A DNA stretch of 64,000 nucleotides from an uncultured Actinomycetes bacterium (GCA_937127245.1 CAKZLU010000024.1:1-64000), one strand, 5' to 3'. Shown: positions 34,056 through 43,370, counted from the first letter of the stretch. Notes: generated from the sequence alone by a model not told the origin. Program-made: numbers and translations.

Positions 34056-36050
34056 TCAACTTTTCAAGCCTTTTTCAAGCAGTGAGAGGATATTGATCAC
34101 CTTCGGTGAGCCTTCGAGCGTGGTCGAGGCTTCCTCAAGATTTATCTCGCACCATGGGCAGCATGTTACCAGCAACTCGGCACCCGTATCCACCGCCATC
34201 TTTATCTTCCGGGCGCCGATATCAACGGCCAGATCGGGATGGGCGGTCTTGACCCCTCCTCCGGAACCGCAACACATCGTGGATTCGCCGGAGCGCTCCA
34301 TTTCCACAAGTTCAATCCCCTCAATGCTTTGAAGTATCATTCTTGGCTCGTTGAGGATTGAGTTCTCCCGTGCGAGATGACAGGGGTCGTGGAAGGTAAC
34401 CTTTAACCCCGGTTCAATCTTTAAGCTTATCTTACCTTCTTCGAGCGCCCTGGAAACAATTTCGGTAATGTGCTCAACGGGGATATCAAACTCCGTAAAA
34501 TACTCTCTGTAACGTCTCAGCGCTGTGAGGCATCCCGGGCAGACAGTCACGATGCTTCTGGTTTTCGCCAAGTGGAAATTCTCGATGTTTTGCTTCGCGA
34601 GCGTTAGAAAAACATCCTCTTTCCCGATTTTTAAAATGGTGCTGCCGCAGCAGGACTCATTTTTTCCCAGGTATGTGAGCTCCAGACCGCACGCTTGAAG
34701 GATTTTGACCGCGGATACGGCGACGTCTTTCCGCACATAAGACAGTGAACAGCCCGCGTAAAAGAGTATGGGCTTGCCCGTTTTCTCTTTGGCGAAAGTG
34801 ATGCCCCTTGCCCATCTATCCCTTATGCTCTTCGGCTGCAGATAGGGGTTGGAGTAATTCCTGATGCTCTTTACAAGAACGTCGTGGGCATCCGCAAGCT
34901 TGTGACCACCGCCAAGCGCCCGGGACCTCGTTTTCTCCACTATCCGTGGCGTGTCGATGGAGACGGGACACCGCAAGACGCATGAACGGCATGTGAGGCA
35001 TTTGGATAATCCGCATTGCTTGCCCGTTTCTGCTCCGAAAGCGTTTGAGACGAAACAAACCCCAGCTCCTCCGAGATGCCCCGGCGAGCCGAAGGTAGGT
35101 CCCTCCATTTCATAGACTGGGCACTCCAAAAGACAGGAGCCGCATCCTATGCACTCAAGAAGCGGTCTTAAGTCCTTATCGCCAGCGAGGGATTCCCTCC
35201 CGTTATCGACAAAAATTACCAGAATATCACTGGGTCCGTGCACACCTAAGTGAACCTCTTTTTCAATATCCGCTGTTCGGCTGGGTCCTGTGAGAATGCT
35301 GATATACGAGGTTATCGACTGTCCGGTGGCGTAATATGTTTCCACCCTGACCATGTTGATTGCCTCTTCGAGGTTGGGGTAAATCTTCTCGGGGGTGGCC
35401 AGTACGATGAGTTTTTTGCGCCTGCTTGAGACAAGGCCAATATTCCCCTCATTGTGGACGAAGAGGAGAGCGCCTTCAGATGAGGTGATGGCGTTCACGC
35501 CCGTAAGACCAACCGATGAGGCTTCAAGCTTTGGCATGAGGTTTTCGAGTATCGCCCTGATTATCGCGGACGGCTTGGGTTCAACGCTTGTTCCGAGTGA
35601 ATTCTCAAGTGCGCTCGCTATCTCGTAGCGGTCCATGTGCGCGGATGGACCGGTGGGGTGAACGGGGGGCTCGCCTGCGAGTTGAATTATTCTATCGCCT
35701 ATGTCCGTCTCTACGACCTCTACCCCCGCTTCGGAGAGGGCCTGACTGAGCCCGATCTCTCTGGAGATGTTGGACTTGGATTTTACTAAAATCCTTTCGC
35801 CGGACAGTTCCTCAAATATAATCCTTACGGATTCATCGCTGTCGCGAGCCTTCCTCACCCTTATTCCATTACGCTCAAGGGAAATGACGGCATTATTTAG
35901 AAGCGCTCGATCGGCGGCGCATTCTTCTCTTGTTCGCTTGAGCCTTTCGACACGCTCTTCAAGATCGGTTAGGATTTCGCGGGTTTTACGCTGCCTTTCG
36001 AGCACAGCCCGAAAGGCAGCGCGCATACGCTCTAAATGTTTCTCGTCCAC
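34056..36050 (-). CDS. LUD-domain / 4Fe-4S / CCG-domain fusion oxidoreductase (LutB-LutA-like)
   Basis: This is a 664-residue iron-sulfur oxidoreductase that joins what are often separate proteins. Residues 1-45 form a coiled coil. A LUD domain (about 50-280) includes GLTGVNAITSSEGALLFVHN. A two-[4Fe-4S] region has Cys300/303/306/310 and Cys351/354/357/361. Two CCG domains follow, as in LutA, GlpC and HdrB: Cys434 with CCGS at 467-470, then FHDPCHLA, CCGSGGG and CCPWC. Members oxidise lactate or pass electrons among quinone, flavin and disulfide partners. Downstream of CoA-transferase genes on the same strand it probably oxidises or reduces the acid handled by that enzyme (inference). It starts at GTG 36050 without a strong ribosome binding site. 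Confidence 0.87.
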   Translation of the reverse strand: MDEKHLERMRAAFRAVLERQRKTREILTDLEERVERLKRTREECAADRALLNNAVISLERNGIRVRKARDSDESVRIIFEELSGERILVKSKSNISREIGLSQALSEAGVEVVETDIGDRIIQLAGEPPVHPTGPSAHMDRYEIASALENSLGTSVEPKPSAIIRAILENLMPKLEASSVGLTGVNAITSSEGALLFVHNEGNIGLVSSRRKKLIVLATPEKIYPNLEEAINMVRVETYYATGQSITSYISILTGPSRTADIEKEVHLGVHGPSDILVIFVDNGRESLAGDKDLRPLLECIGCGSCLLECPVYEMEGPTFGSPGHLGGAGVCFVSNAFGAETGKQCGLSKCLTCRSCVLRCPVSIDTPRIVEKTRSRALGGGHKLADAHDVLVKSIRNYSNPYLQPKSIRDRWARGITFAKEKTGKPILFYAGCSLSYVRKDVAVSAVKILQACGLELTYLGKNESCCGSTILKIGKEDVFLTLAKQNIENFHLAKTRSIVTVCPGCLTALRRYREYFTEFDIPVEHITEIVSRALEEGKISLKIEPGLKVTFHDPCHLARENSILNEPRMILQSIEGIELVEMERSGESTMCCGSGGGVKTAHPDLAVDIGARKIKMAVDTGAELLVTCCPWCEINLEEASTTLEGSPKVINILSLLEKGLKS

Positions 36051-36107
36051 GTAAAAAGGATATCAGAAACAGAAAAGGTGATTAGGGTCGACCTCGTTTC
36101 GGAGTAT

Positions 36108-36831
36108 TCACAGCTCCTCTTCGGTTGGCTCCGGAGTAACCCCCACGTCATCCGGGATTATCATTTCAAAGCCGGTGAACTGTTGGATGATCTCCGGTGT
36201 GACGTTCGGGTGACACGAGATGAGTTTCATCCTGCACGTTTCCTCGTCAAATCCCATAACGCCGAGGTGTGAGATAACGTGCCACGGACCGCGTCCGGGA
36301 AGGCCCGCTTTCTCCCTTTCTCCAGGACCACCCAAAAATCCGGGAGTGGTTATGTAATCGCACTTTTCCGGGAAACGCTCCGGCAGATGAAGCCCCATAA
36401 AAATTACCCTGTCGCACAAAGTAGCAATGTCGTTGGCGCCTCCGGAACCGGTGAGCCGCACCCTGGGCTTTTCGTAAGGCCCGATGCATGTGGCGTTAAT
36501 GTTTCCGTACATGTCTATCTGGGCTCCGCCCCAAGAAACCCACGTCAGCATATCCCGCGCGGGAATGCCCAAAGACAGAAGACATTGAGAGTATTACCGG
36601 GGCTTTGAAGAAGGTAAGCGAGTCCGCGACTGACCATGGAAGTACAGGCGGCTCGGCGCCTATCGCCCCTCCCTCATATATTGCCATCATTTGAGGCGCG
36701 TGCATCTTGTGCGCAAGCAGCGCTCCAACAAGTGGAAGACCGGTACCGACAAATACGCTATCCCCGTCATTTATCAATCTTGCGGCTACGCAAGCGAGTA
36801 GTTATCTGGGTGTGTAACTTACTTCGCTCAT
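36108..36831 (-). pseudogene. CoA-transferase subunit B (glutaconate type), stop at codon 10 plus frameshift
   Basis: The remains encode a class I CoA-transferase beta subunit. ATG 36831 has a fine GAGGAGG site. After MSEVSYTPR a TAA (36804-36802) interrupts the frame, where relatives read glutamate (TPxELL), then the frame continues LLACVAARLINDGDSVFVGTG. The likely catalytic glutamate is in IYEGGAIGAEP. After GYADVGFLG the frame is lost at a run of four G (36529-36532). Removing one G restores FLGGAQIDMYGNINA, and the rest (GSGGANDIATL and onward) reads cleanly to 36108. Two separate lesions make a pseudogene more likely than a single sequencing error. The downstream part could only be made by restart at ATG 36572. 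Confidence 0.85.
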
Positions 36832-36841
36832 GATTCCCTCC

Positions 36842-37900
36842 TCAGATAACCCTTTTTGCCACTTCTTCATAGGTCCAATCGATATCCGCGCCGGTTCCCC
36901 ATGTTCCGAGGTCTTGATAAGCGGCGGCGCAGGACAGCCTCTCAAGGTTTTTGATGTAATCGATAACATTCATGCCCTGTTCTTCAGCGGCGATGCAAAT
37001 CATCTCGTAGTGATTCTCTGTGCCGTATATGTATTTTTCCACCCATTCTTTTGTGCTTTCTGGGGTTTTCCAGTCTATTCTGACCACTCTTTCCTGCAGC
37101 GGGCGGTCGAAGTAATACATTCCCGGCATGTCTCCAGGCCAGGCGCCGAAGGGTACTTCGCAGACGGCATCAACCACATACCAGGGAATGATGACCTGAT
37201 AAGGATTCACCCTTATGTCCTCATTGGATACTATCCGCTCGCAGGTTACGATTACTTTTCGCGCAGCCACCGCAATCGCGGTGTCGTTCACCGAAAGACC
37301 CCAGATTCTCCCGTTTCCGTACTTATCTGCGTGGTGGACATGAAATATTGCCACATCGGGATACATTGCCGGGACGAGGCAAACTGGCTCTCCTGTCCAA
37401 GGGTCCTCAGAGACTTTCACATAGGGATTGTTCTTGATGATGTCCGTGCCGAGCATGTTCTTGCAAGCGACGTAATTCAAACCCTGCTCGGCTGCTTTAA
37501 GCGAAAGCGCAAGGCCCCCGTGGCTCCATTCTGAGTACACCTTTAAGGTACCCGCTTCGACTCCCCGGCGAAACGGGGAGATTAATCCCCGCATTTCTAC
37601 ACCCACGTATGCGACGTGGCATCCTTCCAAACCTCCAAATTCGTGCCAGACGTTGTTAAGACCGCCTGGGGTGTAGATTCTGACAAGGTTTTTCTTCTTC
37701 TGCATGCCGATCTCCCAGTAAGCGGCCAGCGGACCGCGGGCATATGCGAAACCGGTCTCTATAAGAGAATCACCGTCCTCAACAAACTTAGCGATGGCAT
37801 CCTTAAGATCCATCCTCTTGTCAACAAGCGACCGCGTTTTCTTCAGTTTCCGTTCCCTTGCCAGTTCGTGGTCGAACGGGCGTTCATTAGCATGTGTCAC
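36842..37900 (-). CDS. CoA-transferase subunit A (glutaconate CoA-transferase type)
   Basis: This is the alpha subunit of a class I CoA-transferase, which swaps CoA between acyl-CoA and a free carboxylate. GTG 37900 follows CAGGAGGTG at good spacing and gives 352 residues; an upstream reading to 37957 has no ribosome binding site. Typical segments are DGDSLIETGFAYARGPLAAYWEIG, VEAGTLKVYSEWSHGGLALSLKAA, HVHHADKYGNGRIWG and AARKVIVTCERIV. It ends 10 bases before the start of the beta-subunit gene, which is broken, so the enzyme is probably inactive or has lost its partner unless another beta subunit exists. The gene itself looks intact. Confidence 0.88.
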   Translation of the reverse strand: MTHANERPFDHELARERKLKKTRSLVDKRMDLKDAIAKFVEDGDSLIETGFAYARGPLAAYWEIGMQKKKNLVRIYTPGGLNNVWHEFGGLEGCHVAYVGVEMRGLISPFRRGVEAGTLKVYSEWSHGGLALSLKAAEQGLNYVACKNMLGTDIIKNNPYVKVSEDPWTGEPVCLVPAMYPDVAIFHVHHADKYGNGRIWGLSVNDTAIAVAARKVIVTCERIVSNEDIRVNPYQVIIPWYVVDAVCEVPFGAWPGDMPGMYYFDRPLQERVVRIDWKTPESTKEWVEKYIYGTENHYEMICIAAEEQGMNVIDYIKNLERLSCAAAYQDLGTWGTGADIDWTYEEVAKRVI

Positions 37901-38412
37901 TGTGGAACACCTCCTGTGATTAAACAATACTGCGTCTGCAGATGCTAAGCGGGTCATTTGAAAGGCCTAAAGAGGGCTATATAACCGACCAGCAACGGAT
38001 TTTATACCCGACGTGGAAAATAAACAAGTTAAAAAGAGCGTGAAATGGCGGTAAAGTTGATTTAGCATCAGCGCGACCGTGAATTGATAGATACAAGCTC
38101 GGCTTTCGTATCGCCGATGTTGGTGCGTTTGTAAATTTCAGGCGTTAGTCCAAGATTGGCGGGATATACGGGCATTGTTGAGATGCGAACTTCTCTTTGC
38201 TGGTATATGCGGGCAGTCAATTTTCAAGGGTTTGCGCTCTCGTTTAGAAGTAAGCCGCGATCGCTGGGAAACTTGGTCTTGCGCAAAATGCTTCATTGTA
38301 TCTAAAATACCCCAAAGAATCTTCAAATTGGTACCATATCACTAATGCCCCATCTCGGAGTGTGGTCTGAAGACAGATAACGGGTAGTCAGTTAAGCGAG
38401 AAAGGAGCGGTA
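37901..38412. other. Divergent intergenic region, no gene seen
   Basis: About 510 bases lie between the CoA-transferase operon (minus) and the acyl-CoA synthetase gene (plus). No coding sequence, tRNA or terminator is recognised. Promoters for both directions are expected here. Confidence 0.4.
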
Positions 38413-40194
38413 ATGGACACAATAGGCATGATGGTGAAGAAAAGGGTGGAGAGGTACGGCAACAGGGTCATGATGAAGGTCAAGCGAGGCGGCATCTGGA
38501 GGGAAATCTCCTGGAGTCAGTTCTACGATAACGCGAGAAATCTTGGTATTGCGATGATTTCACTGGGAATACAGCCCGGCGACCGTATCGCAATGTTCTC
38601 CCCCAATAGCCCTGAATGGCAGATGGTCGATATAGCCGCTGTGTCCATAGGGGTCATTGACGTTCCTCTCTATGCGACAATAACGGCCAAACAGGCGGAG
38701 TTCATAATTGCTGACTCCGGCTCAAAGATCCTTTTTGTGGGTACAGATGAACACCTGAAGAAGGCTTTGGAGGTCAGGGAAAATCTCCCGGATTTGATGA
38801 AGATAGTTACTATGTACGAGACGAAAACCGACAACCCTGATGTCATGTCGTGGAACGAATTCTTGCAGATCGGAAAAGATTACCCCGATAAGGAGGAGTT
38901 CGACAGGCGGCTTGAAAACGTGAAGCTCGATGACGTCGCGACCCTTATATACACGTCAGGTACCACGGGCAACCCGAAGGGAGTCATGCTCACCCATGGA
39001 AATCTCATGTCGAATGTTGAGACAGCCTCGAAATTAATAAAGGTTTACGACACTGATGTGTGCCTTTCTTTCCTACCTTTGAGTCATTCTCTCGAACGCA
39101 TGAGCGGTTATTATACTTCCGTTTATAACGGTGTGACGATCGCTCACGCTTCCTCAATCGACGCTCTTGTCGAAGAGCTTCCCGAAGTGAGGCCACACTA
39201 CATGGTAAGCGTGCCCAGGCTTTACGAGAAGGTTTATGCAGGGGTGAAGGCTAACGTCGAGTCTGAGCCTCCGCTGAAGCAAAAAATATTTAACTGGGCT
39301 GTGGGTGTGGGAAGGCAAGTTAGCGATCTGAAGGTAAAACACAAACCCATACCGCCGCTACTGGACATGAAATACAAAATCGCCAACAAACTTGTCTTTT
39401 CCAAAGTGTATGAAAAAATGGGCGGCAGGCTCAGGTTCTGTTTCTCGGGCGGCGCTCCGCTTTCCAAGGAAATAGCCGAGTTCTTCCATGCGATGGGAAT
39501 TTTGATACTCGAGGGATACGGGCTAACCGAGACAAGCCCTGTAATTTCAGTTAACACGCCCGAGGCGGTAAGGTTCGGCTCGGTCGGGAAACCGATTCCG
39601 GAAGTGGAAGTTGAAATAGCTGATGACGGTGAGATTCTTGCGCGCGGTCCGAACGTGATGAAGGGATACTGGAACAGACCCGAGGAAACCGCGGAGGCAA
39701 TGGAAGGCGGATGGTTCCATACCGGTGACATAGGCTTTCTCGACAAGGACAATTTCCTTTACATAACCGACCGAAAGAAAGATATCATCGTTACGAGCGG
39801 CGGTAAAAATGTGGCTCCCCAGAACATCGAGAACACGCTCAAACTTGATAAGTTCATCGAGCAGGTTTGCGTTATAGGTGACAAGCGCAAGTACTTGTCC
39901 GCTTTGATAGTGCCGAACTTTGTCGAGCTCGAGGCGTGGGCTAAATCCCAGGGGATATCATACTCAGACAGATCGGAACTGCTCTCAAACGAGAGGGTTT
40001 ACAAACTTTTCCGCGAGAGGATAGACGAGGCGCTAAAAGATTTCGCCAAGTTCGAGCAGATAGTGCAATTCACTCTTCTTCCTGAGGAATTGTCCATCGA
40101 GGCAGGGCTGCTCACGCCGACTCTCAAAGTTAGGCGCAAGCAGGTGATGGAGGCATTTAAGAACGAAATAGACAAGATGTATCCTCAAGAGTGA
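38413..40194 (+). CDS. Long-chain acyl-CoA synthetase (AMP-forming)
   Basis: This is an ANL-superfamily ligase of 593 residues that activates fatty acids with ATP and CoA. The P-loop YTSGTTGNPKGVMLTHGN lies near residue 185. FCFSGGAPLSKEIAEFFH, the adenine-binding ILEGYGLTETSP and the hinge region GWFHTGDIGFLDKDNFLYITDRKKD follow. The C-terminal catalytic lysine region is poorly marked, as in other FadD15-like ligases. It has no signal peptide and is probably cytoplasmic or membrane-associated. ATG follows GAGAAAGGAG. It is transcribed away from the CoA-transferase operon. Its length and LSFLPLSHSLERMSG segment match the long-chain (FadD15) rather than the short-chain group. Confidence 0.92.
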   Translation: MDTIGMMVKKRVERYGNRVMMKVKRGGIWREISWSQFYDNARNLGIAMISLGIQPGDRIAMFSPNSPEWQMVDIAAVSIGVIDVPLYATITAKQAEFIIADSGSKILFVGTDEHLKKALEVRENLPDLMKIVTMYETKTDNPDVMSWNEFLQIGKDYPDKEEFDRRLENVKLDDVATLIYTSGTTGNPKGVMLTHGNLMSNVETASKLIKVYDTDVCLSFLPLSHSLERMSGYYTSVYNGVTIAHASSIDALVEELPEVRPHYMVSVPRLYEKVYAGVKANVESEPPLKQKIFNWAVGVGRQVSDLKVKHKPIPPLLDMKYKIANKLVFSKVYEKMGGRLRFCFSGGAPLSKEIAEFFHAMGILILEGYGLTETSPVISVNTPEAVRFGSVGKPIPEVEVEIADDGEILARGPNVMKGYWNRPEETAEAMEGGWFHTGDIGFLDKDNFLYITDRKKDIIVTSGGKNVAPQNIENTLKLDKFIEQVCVIGDKRKYLSALIVPNFVELEAWAKSQGISYSDRSELLSNERVYKLFRERIDEALKDFAKFEQIVQFTLLPEELSIEAGLLTPTLKVRRKQVMEAFKNEIDKMYPQE

Positions 40195-40513
40195 ACTTGC
40201 CTGTAATTTTCTCGTCGGTGTTAGTTCGCTCTCACTTGAGCAATATAGAGCAAGGCGCAAAGGAGAAAATGCAGGGCGCTGCGCCTATCGAAAGCCTTTT
40301 TCTTCTTGCGTTTTCTCTTTTTAAAATACCGTTCGTTGAGCGGTCGCGTTCCAGATTCCAGAGAATTATCTTTGAAAATAGTGACTTATGCAGCAATCTC
40401 ACTTTTTTAAAAATCCTCTTCTTCGATTGATTTTTGACCTGATGCCGATTATGCTTTCAATTGTCTCTTTTTAGAGTTAGGCGGTCGCCGCTGTCGGGCA
40501 CGAGGAGGCCGTG
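40195..40513. other. Intergenic region, no gene seen
   Basis: These 319 bases between the ligase gene and a secreted protein gene show no clear gene or terminator. A GAGGAGG at 40503-40509 serves the next gene. Confidence 0.4.
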
Positions 40514-42151
40514 ATGTTACGGAAATTTATTGTGGGGCGATTTTCCAGACCAATTTCCTGGCTGTTCATCCTCATAAGTGTGTTACTTTCTTTGCTGGTC
40601 GGTAGTCTTGCTGTTCAGGCACAGGAGCCCCCACAGCCCTCGCCGCATATAAACAACTTATATCCTTCGAGTGGTCCCATCGGAACGCCCGTGATGATCG
40701 TCGGAACTAATTTCGGGGTGTCAAACCCTTTGAGCACGGTTACCTTTAACGGCGTTAAAGCGGATCCGATGGTCTGGTACGATACATTCATTCTTACCCG
40801 GGTTCCTGAGGGGGCAAAGACCGGACCCGTGGTAGTTACCGTCTTGGGAATCCTCAAAAGCAATGAGGTAACATTCGAGGTCACGGGACCTGCTCCTACT
40901 CCTACACCCCCACCCACTCCGCAACCGGATCGCACATGGTATCTTGCGGAGGGTTCAACATCCCACGGCTTTGAAACATATATCCTGATTCAGAATCCCG
41001 GAGACGTGAACGCCACGGTTGCTGTTATCTACAACACCCAGCAGTACGGACAGATGACCCGCCCCAGCACGTTGACTATTCCCGCGGGTTCGAGGGTTAC
41101 CCTCTACTTAAATGATGAAGTTCCCAATGTTGATGTCTCAACCTTTATTACAAGCACGCAGCCGATCGTTTGCGAGAGGGCAATGTATTGGAATGACCGC
41201 CTGGAGGGACACGAATCCCTGGGCGTGGTTTCTCCCTCAACGAAGTGGTATCTTGCAGAAGGGAGCACCAACCATGGTTTTGAAACGTGGATACTGCTTC
41301 AAAACCCTTCGAATGTGGCCGCGAACGTAAAGGTCACTTATATGACAGAAACGGGTGCGGTTGAAAGGGAGCCTTTCAGGCTCGGTGCCGGGCAGCGGGC
41401 GAGTATTTCCGCCGTGAAAGATATCGGCGCCAGAGATTTCTCAACGATGATCGAAAGCGACCAGCCGATTGTTTGCGAGCGGGCGATGTACTGGGACGGA
41501 AGGCGCGGCGGGCATTCGTCAAACGGTGTCACGTCCGGTAGCAAACAGTGGTATCTTGCGGAGGGTTCAACCGCTTGGGGATTTGAAACATGGCTTCTTC
41601 TGCAGAATCCCGGGGATGCCGAAGCCGGAGTCAATGTCGTGTACCAAACGGCGTCTGGACCATCCGCCGAGGAGCCCGTGATACTGCCGCCAAAGAGCCG
41701 AAAAACTATATTCGTCAACGAATCCGTTAGGGGCATGGACACTTCAATCAAAGTGACGAGCAACAAGGAGATTATCGCCGAGCGCTCAATGTACTGGGAC
41801 AACGGTACGGGGAAAGCAGGTCACGGGACTGTCGGGTCGCCACGGTCGTCAAAAAGCGTTTTCTTTGCCGAGGGTTCAACCGCCTGGGGATTCGAGACCT
41901 ACATCTGCATCCAGAACCCCGCTGATAAGTCCACGAAAGCTTCGCTGATTTACATGCTTCCTGGCGGACCTAAAGCTGGACCGGAGTTCATCATACCTGC
42001 GCTTTCAAGAATAACGGTTAAAGTGAACAAGATTCTCCCGAACGAGGATGTTTCCATGAAAGTGCTTGCTGACTCGCCTGTAATGGCTGAGCGCGCTATG
42101 TACTGGAACAATCGAGGCGGTGGGCACTGTTCAATTGGTTTCATCGAATAA
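40514..42151 (+). CDS. Secreted IPT/TIG protein with four WYLAEGST modules
   Basis: This exported protein of about 545 residues has no enzymatic motif. A signal peptide covers the first 35 or so residues (hydrophobic ILISVLLSLLVGSLAVQA). One IPT/TIG domain follows (about 42-125, NLYPSSGPIGTPVMIVGTNF). A Thr-Pro-rich linker (TPTPPPTPQP) leads to four modules opening WYLAEGSTSHGFETY, WYLAEGSTNHGFETW, WYLAEGSTAWGFETW and FFAEGSTAWGFETY. Each closes with ERAMYW or ERSMYW and a GGH/GKAGH ending. It is the simplest member of the module family in the window and lies 9 kb from the others. ATG 40514 (or GTG 40511) follows GAGGAGG. A structural or adhesive surface role is inferred. Confidence 0.88.
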   Translation: MLRKFIVGRFSRPISWLFILISVLLSLLVGSLAVQAQEPPQPSPHINNLYPSSGPIGTPVMIVGTNFGVSNPLSTVTFNGVKADPMVWYDTFILTRVPEGAKTGPVVVTVLGILKSNEVTFEVTGPAPTPTPPPTPQPDRTWYLAEGSTSHGFETYILIQNPGDVNATVAVIYNTQQYGQMTRPSTLTIPAGSRVTLYLNDEVPNVDVSTFITSTQPIVCERAMYWNDRLEGHESLGVVSPSTKWYLAEGSTNHGFETWILLQNPSNVAANVKVTYMTETGAVEREPFRLGAGQRASISAVKDIGARDFSTMIESDQPIVCERAMYWDGRRGGHSSNGVTSGSKQWYLAEGSTAWGFETWLLLQNPGDAEAGVNVVYQTASGPSAEEPVILPPKSRKTIFVNESVRGMDTSIKVTSNKEIIAERSMYWDNGTGKAGHGTVGSPRSSKSVFFAEGSTAWGFETYICIQNPADKSTKASLIYMLPGGPKAGPEFIIPALSRITVKVNKILPNEDVSMKVLADSPVMAERAMYWNNRGGGHCSIGFIE

Positions 42152-42380
42152 ACCTGAATGTCAGGTCTTGCGGATTAAAGGCAAAATGCTACTTCACAGT
42201 AATTTGCGCTAGTTTTCATAAGGCGATTGCGGTTTTCCATGCGCGAAAGGAATTACTGCGGTTTTCTGGTTTTAGCTTGATCGTACGCGCGTTAGATGTT
42301 TATAGCCTCTAGGAGGTATTTTTGCCAAACAAAGGCTGTTTGCGCATAATTGCGAGGCATTATTCTGGTGGTGATCCTTC

Positions 42381-43271
42381 ATGATTCTTGAGGCGGTCGG
42401 CAGGCTTTTCGGCATGGTGCTCGGATTCAGCAGATTGCTCATAGGTGCACTTGGCGGAATTCCCCCGAAAGTTTTGGCCGAGGCGGTCAATGAAAACCCC
42501 CATCTTGTGTCTGAGTTGATGGGTGAAATCGATGTATCTGTCCTCGCGGACGCGGTTAATGAAAACCCGAATATCCTTTCGGATTTCTTCAAGCATGCCG
42601 ACCCCAAGCCAATCGCTGATGCTGTTAACGAGAACCCCGGTTTCCTCGCCGATTTGATCAAGTTTCTTTCCCCTGAGGCGATGGCGGCGGTCGTAGATGA
42701 AGCACCTGAGTTCCTGTCCGAACTCATCAAACAGATTGACGCAGCCATAATTGCCGGCGCTGTGAACAATAACCCTGATTTCTTGTCGTCATTAATTCGA
42801 CAGTTGTCCCCCGAGCCGATCGCGCGCGTTCTTGCGGATAATGTCAGTTGGGTGAGCGGCTTTGTCAGAGCCTTGGACCCGGAGATCGCCGGTGCGGTTC
42901 TGAACTCAAATGGTGAGTGGCTCTCAAAAGTTGTTAAAAGCATCGATCCCTCGGTTCTCGCCGTAACTATAAGCCAGGCTGGAGACTGGGTAGCTCTCTT
43001 GCTCAAAGAGATTGATCCCAAAGCGATCGTTGACTTGATGGATGACCTCATTGCGCTTGTGGAAAGGGCGCTTGAGGTAATGGGACCCGAGAATCTGATT
43101 TCGATATTCGAGCGGCTTGCGCAGAACAGGGTGCTAGAACAAGTGGCTATTGATATGGCGTATGAAATCCCTGTAAGAAGGCAGTTCCTCACCGGGAGCG
43201 TTCAATTTATGGGCGCGCGCAGAATGGATCCTTCAAGAAGACCGCGAACGATCGGGTCTCGGTCATTTTGA
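42381..43271 (+). CDS. Protein of ten tandem 23-residue helical repeats
   Basis: I do not recognise this 296-residue protein. After a hydrophobic N-terminal segment (residues 5-27, LFGMVLGFSRLLIGALGG) it consists of ten units of exactly 23 residues from residue 29 to 258. A representative unit is PKPIADAVNENPGFLADLIK plus three residues. Units 1-3 keep the phrase AxAVNENP, and later units drift but hold the register: proline or alanine first, small residues at 4-6, a hydrophobic pair at 13-14, Leu-Ile-Lys at 17-19 and aspartate near the end. Two short helices per unit, hence a solenoid, is the likely fold. A basic tail (RRMDPSRRPRTIGSR) ends it. The N-terminus could be a membrane anchor. ATG 42381 follows GGTGGTGAT. 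No function is offered. Confidence 0.8.
   Translation: MILEAVGRLFGMVLGFSRLLIGALGGIPPKVLAEAVNENPHLVSELMGEIDVSVLADAVNENPNILSDFFKHADPKPIADAVNENPGFLADLIKFLSPEAMAAVVDEAPEFLSELIKQIDAAIIAGAVNNNPDFLSSLIRQLSPEPIARVLADNVSWVSGFVRALDPEIAGAVLNSNGEWLSKVVKSIDPSVLAVTISQAGDWVALLLKEIDPKAIVDLMDDLIALVERALEVMGPENLISIFERLAQNRVLEQVAIDMAYEIPVRRQFLTGSVQFMGARRMDPSRRPRTIGSRSF
42465..43154 (+). repeat. Ten 69-bp coding repeats
   Basis: This is the DNA counterpart of the ten 23-codon units. Copies are diverged, so the array is old. The register shows no insertion or deletion across ten units. Confidence 0.8.
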
Positions 43272-43370
43272 GCCCGCCTCAATCCTTTAGAATTCGAGGT
43301 TGCGCTGCGGAATTATTCCTGTGTTTAAAGACCTTTTATTAAGAATGAGTGAAAAACCTCTGATATCAGA

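Noticed and set aside
36830-37534. 234-codon plus-strand frame over the CoA-transferase A gene
   Set aside because: It is the mirror of a clear family gene; its composition is unnatural and there is no start signal.
42465-43154. CRISPR-like array because of regular spacing
   Set aside because: The 69-base period is coding, copies are diverged and there are no constant repeats with unique spacers.
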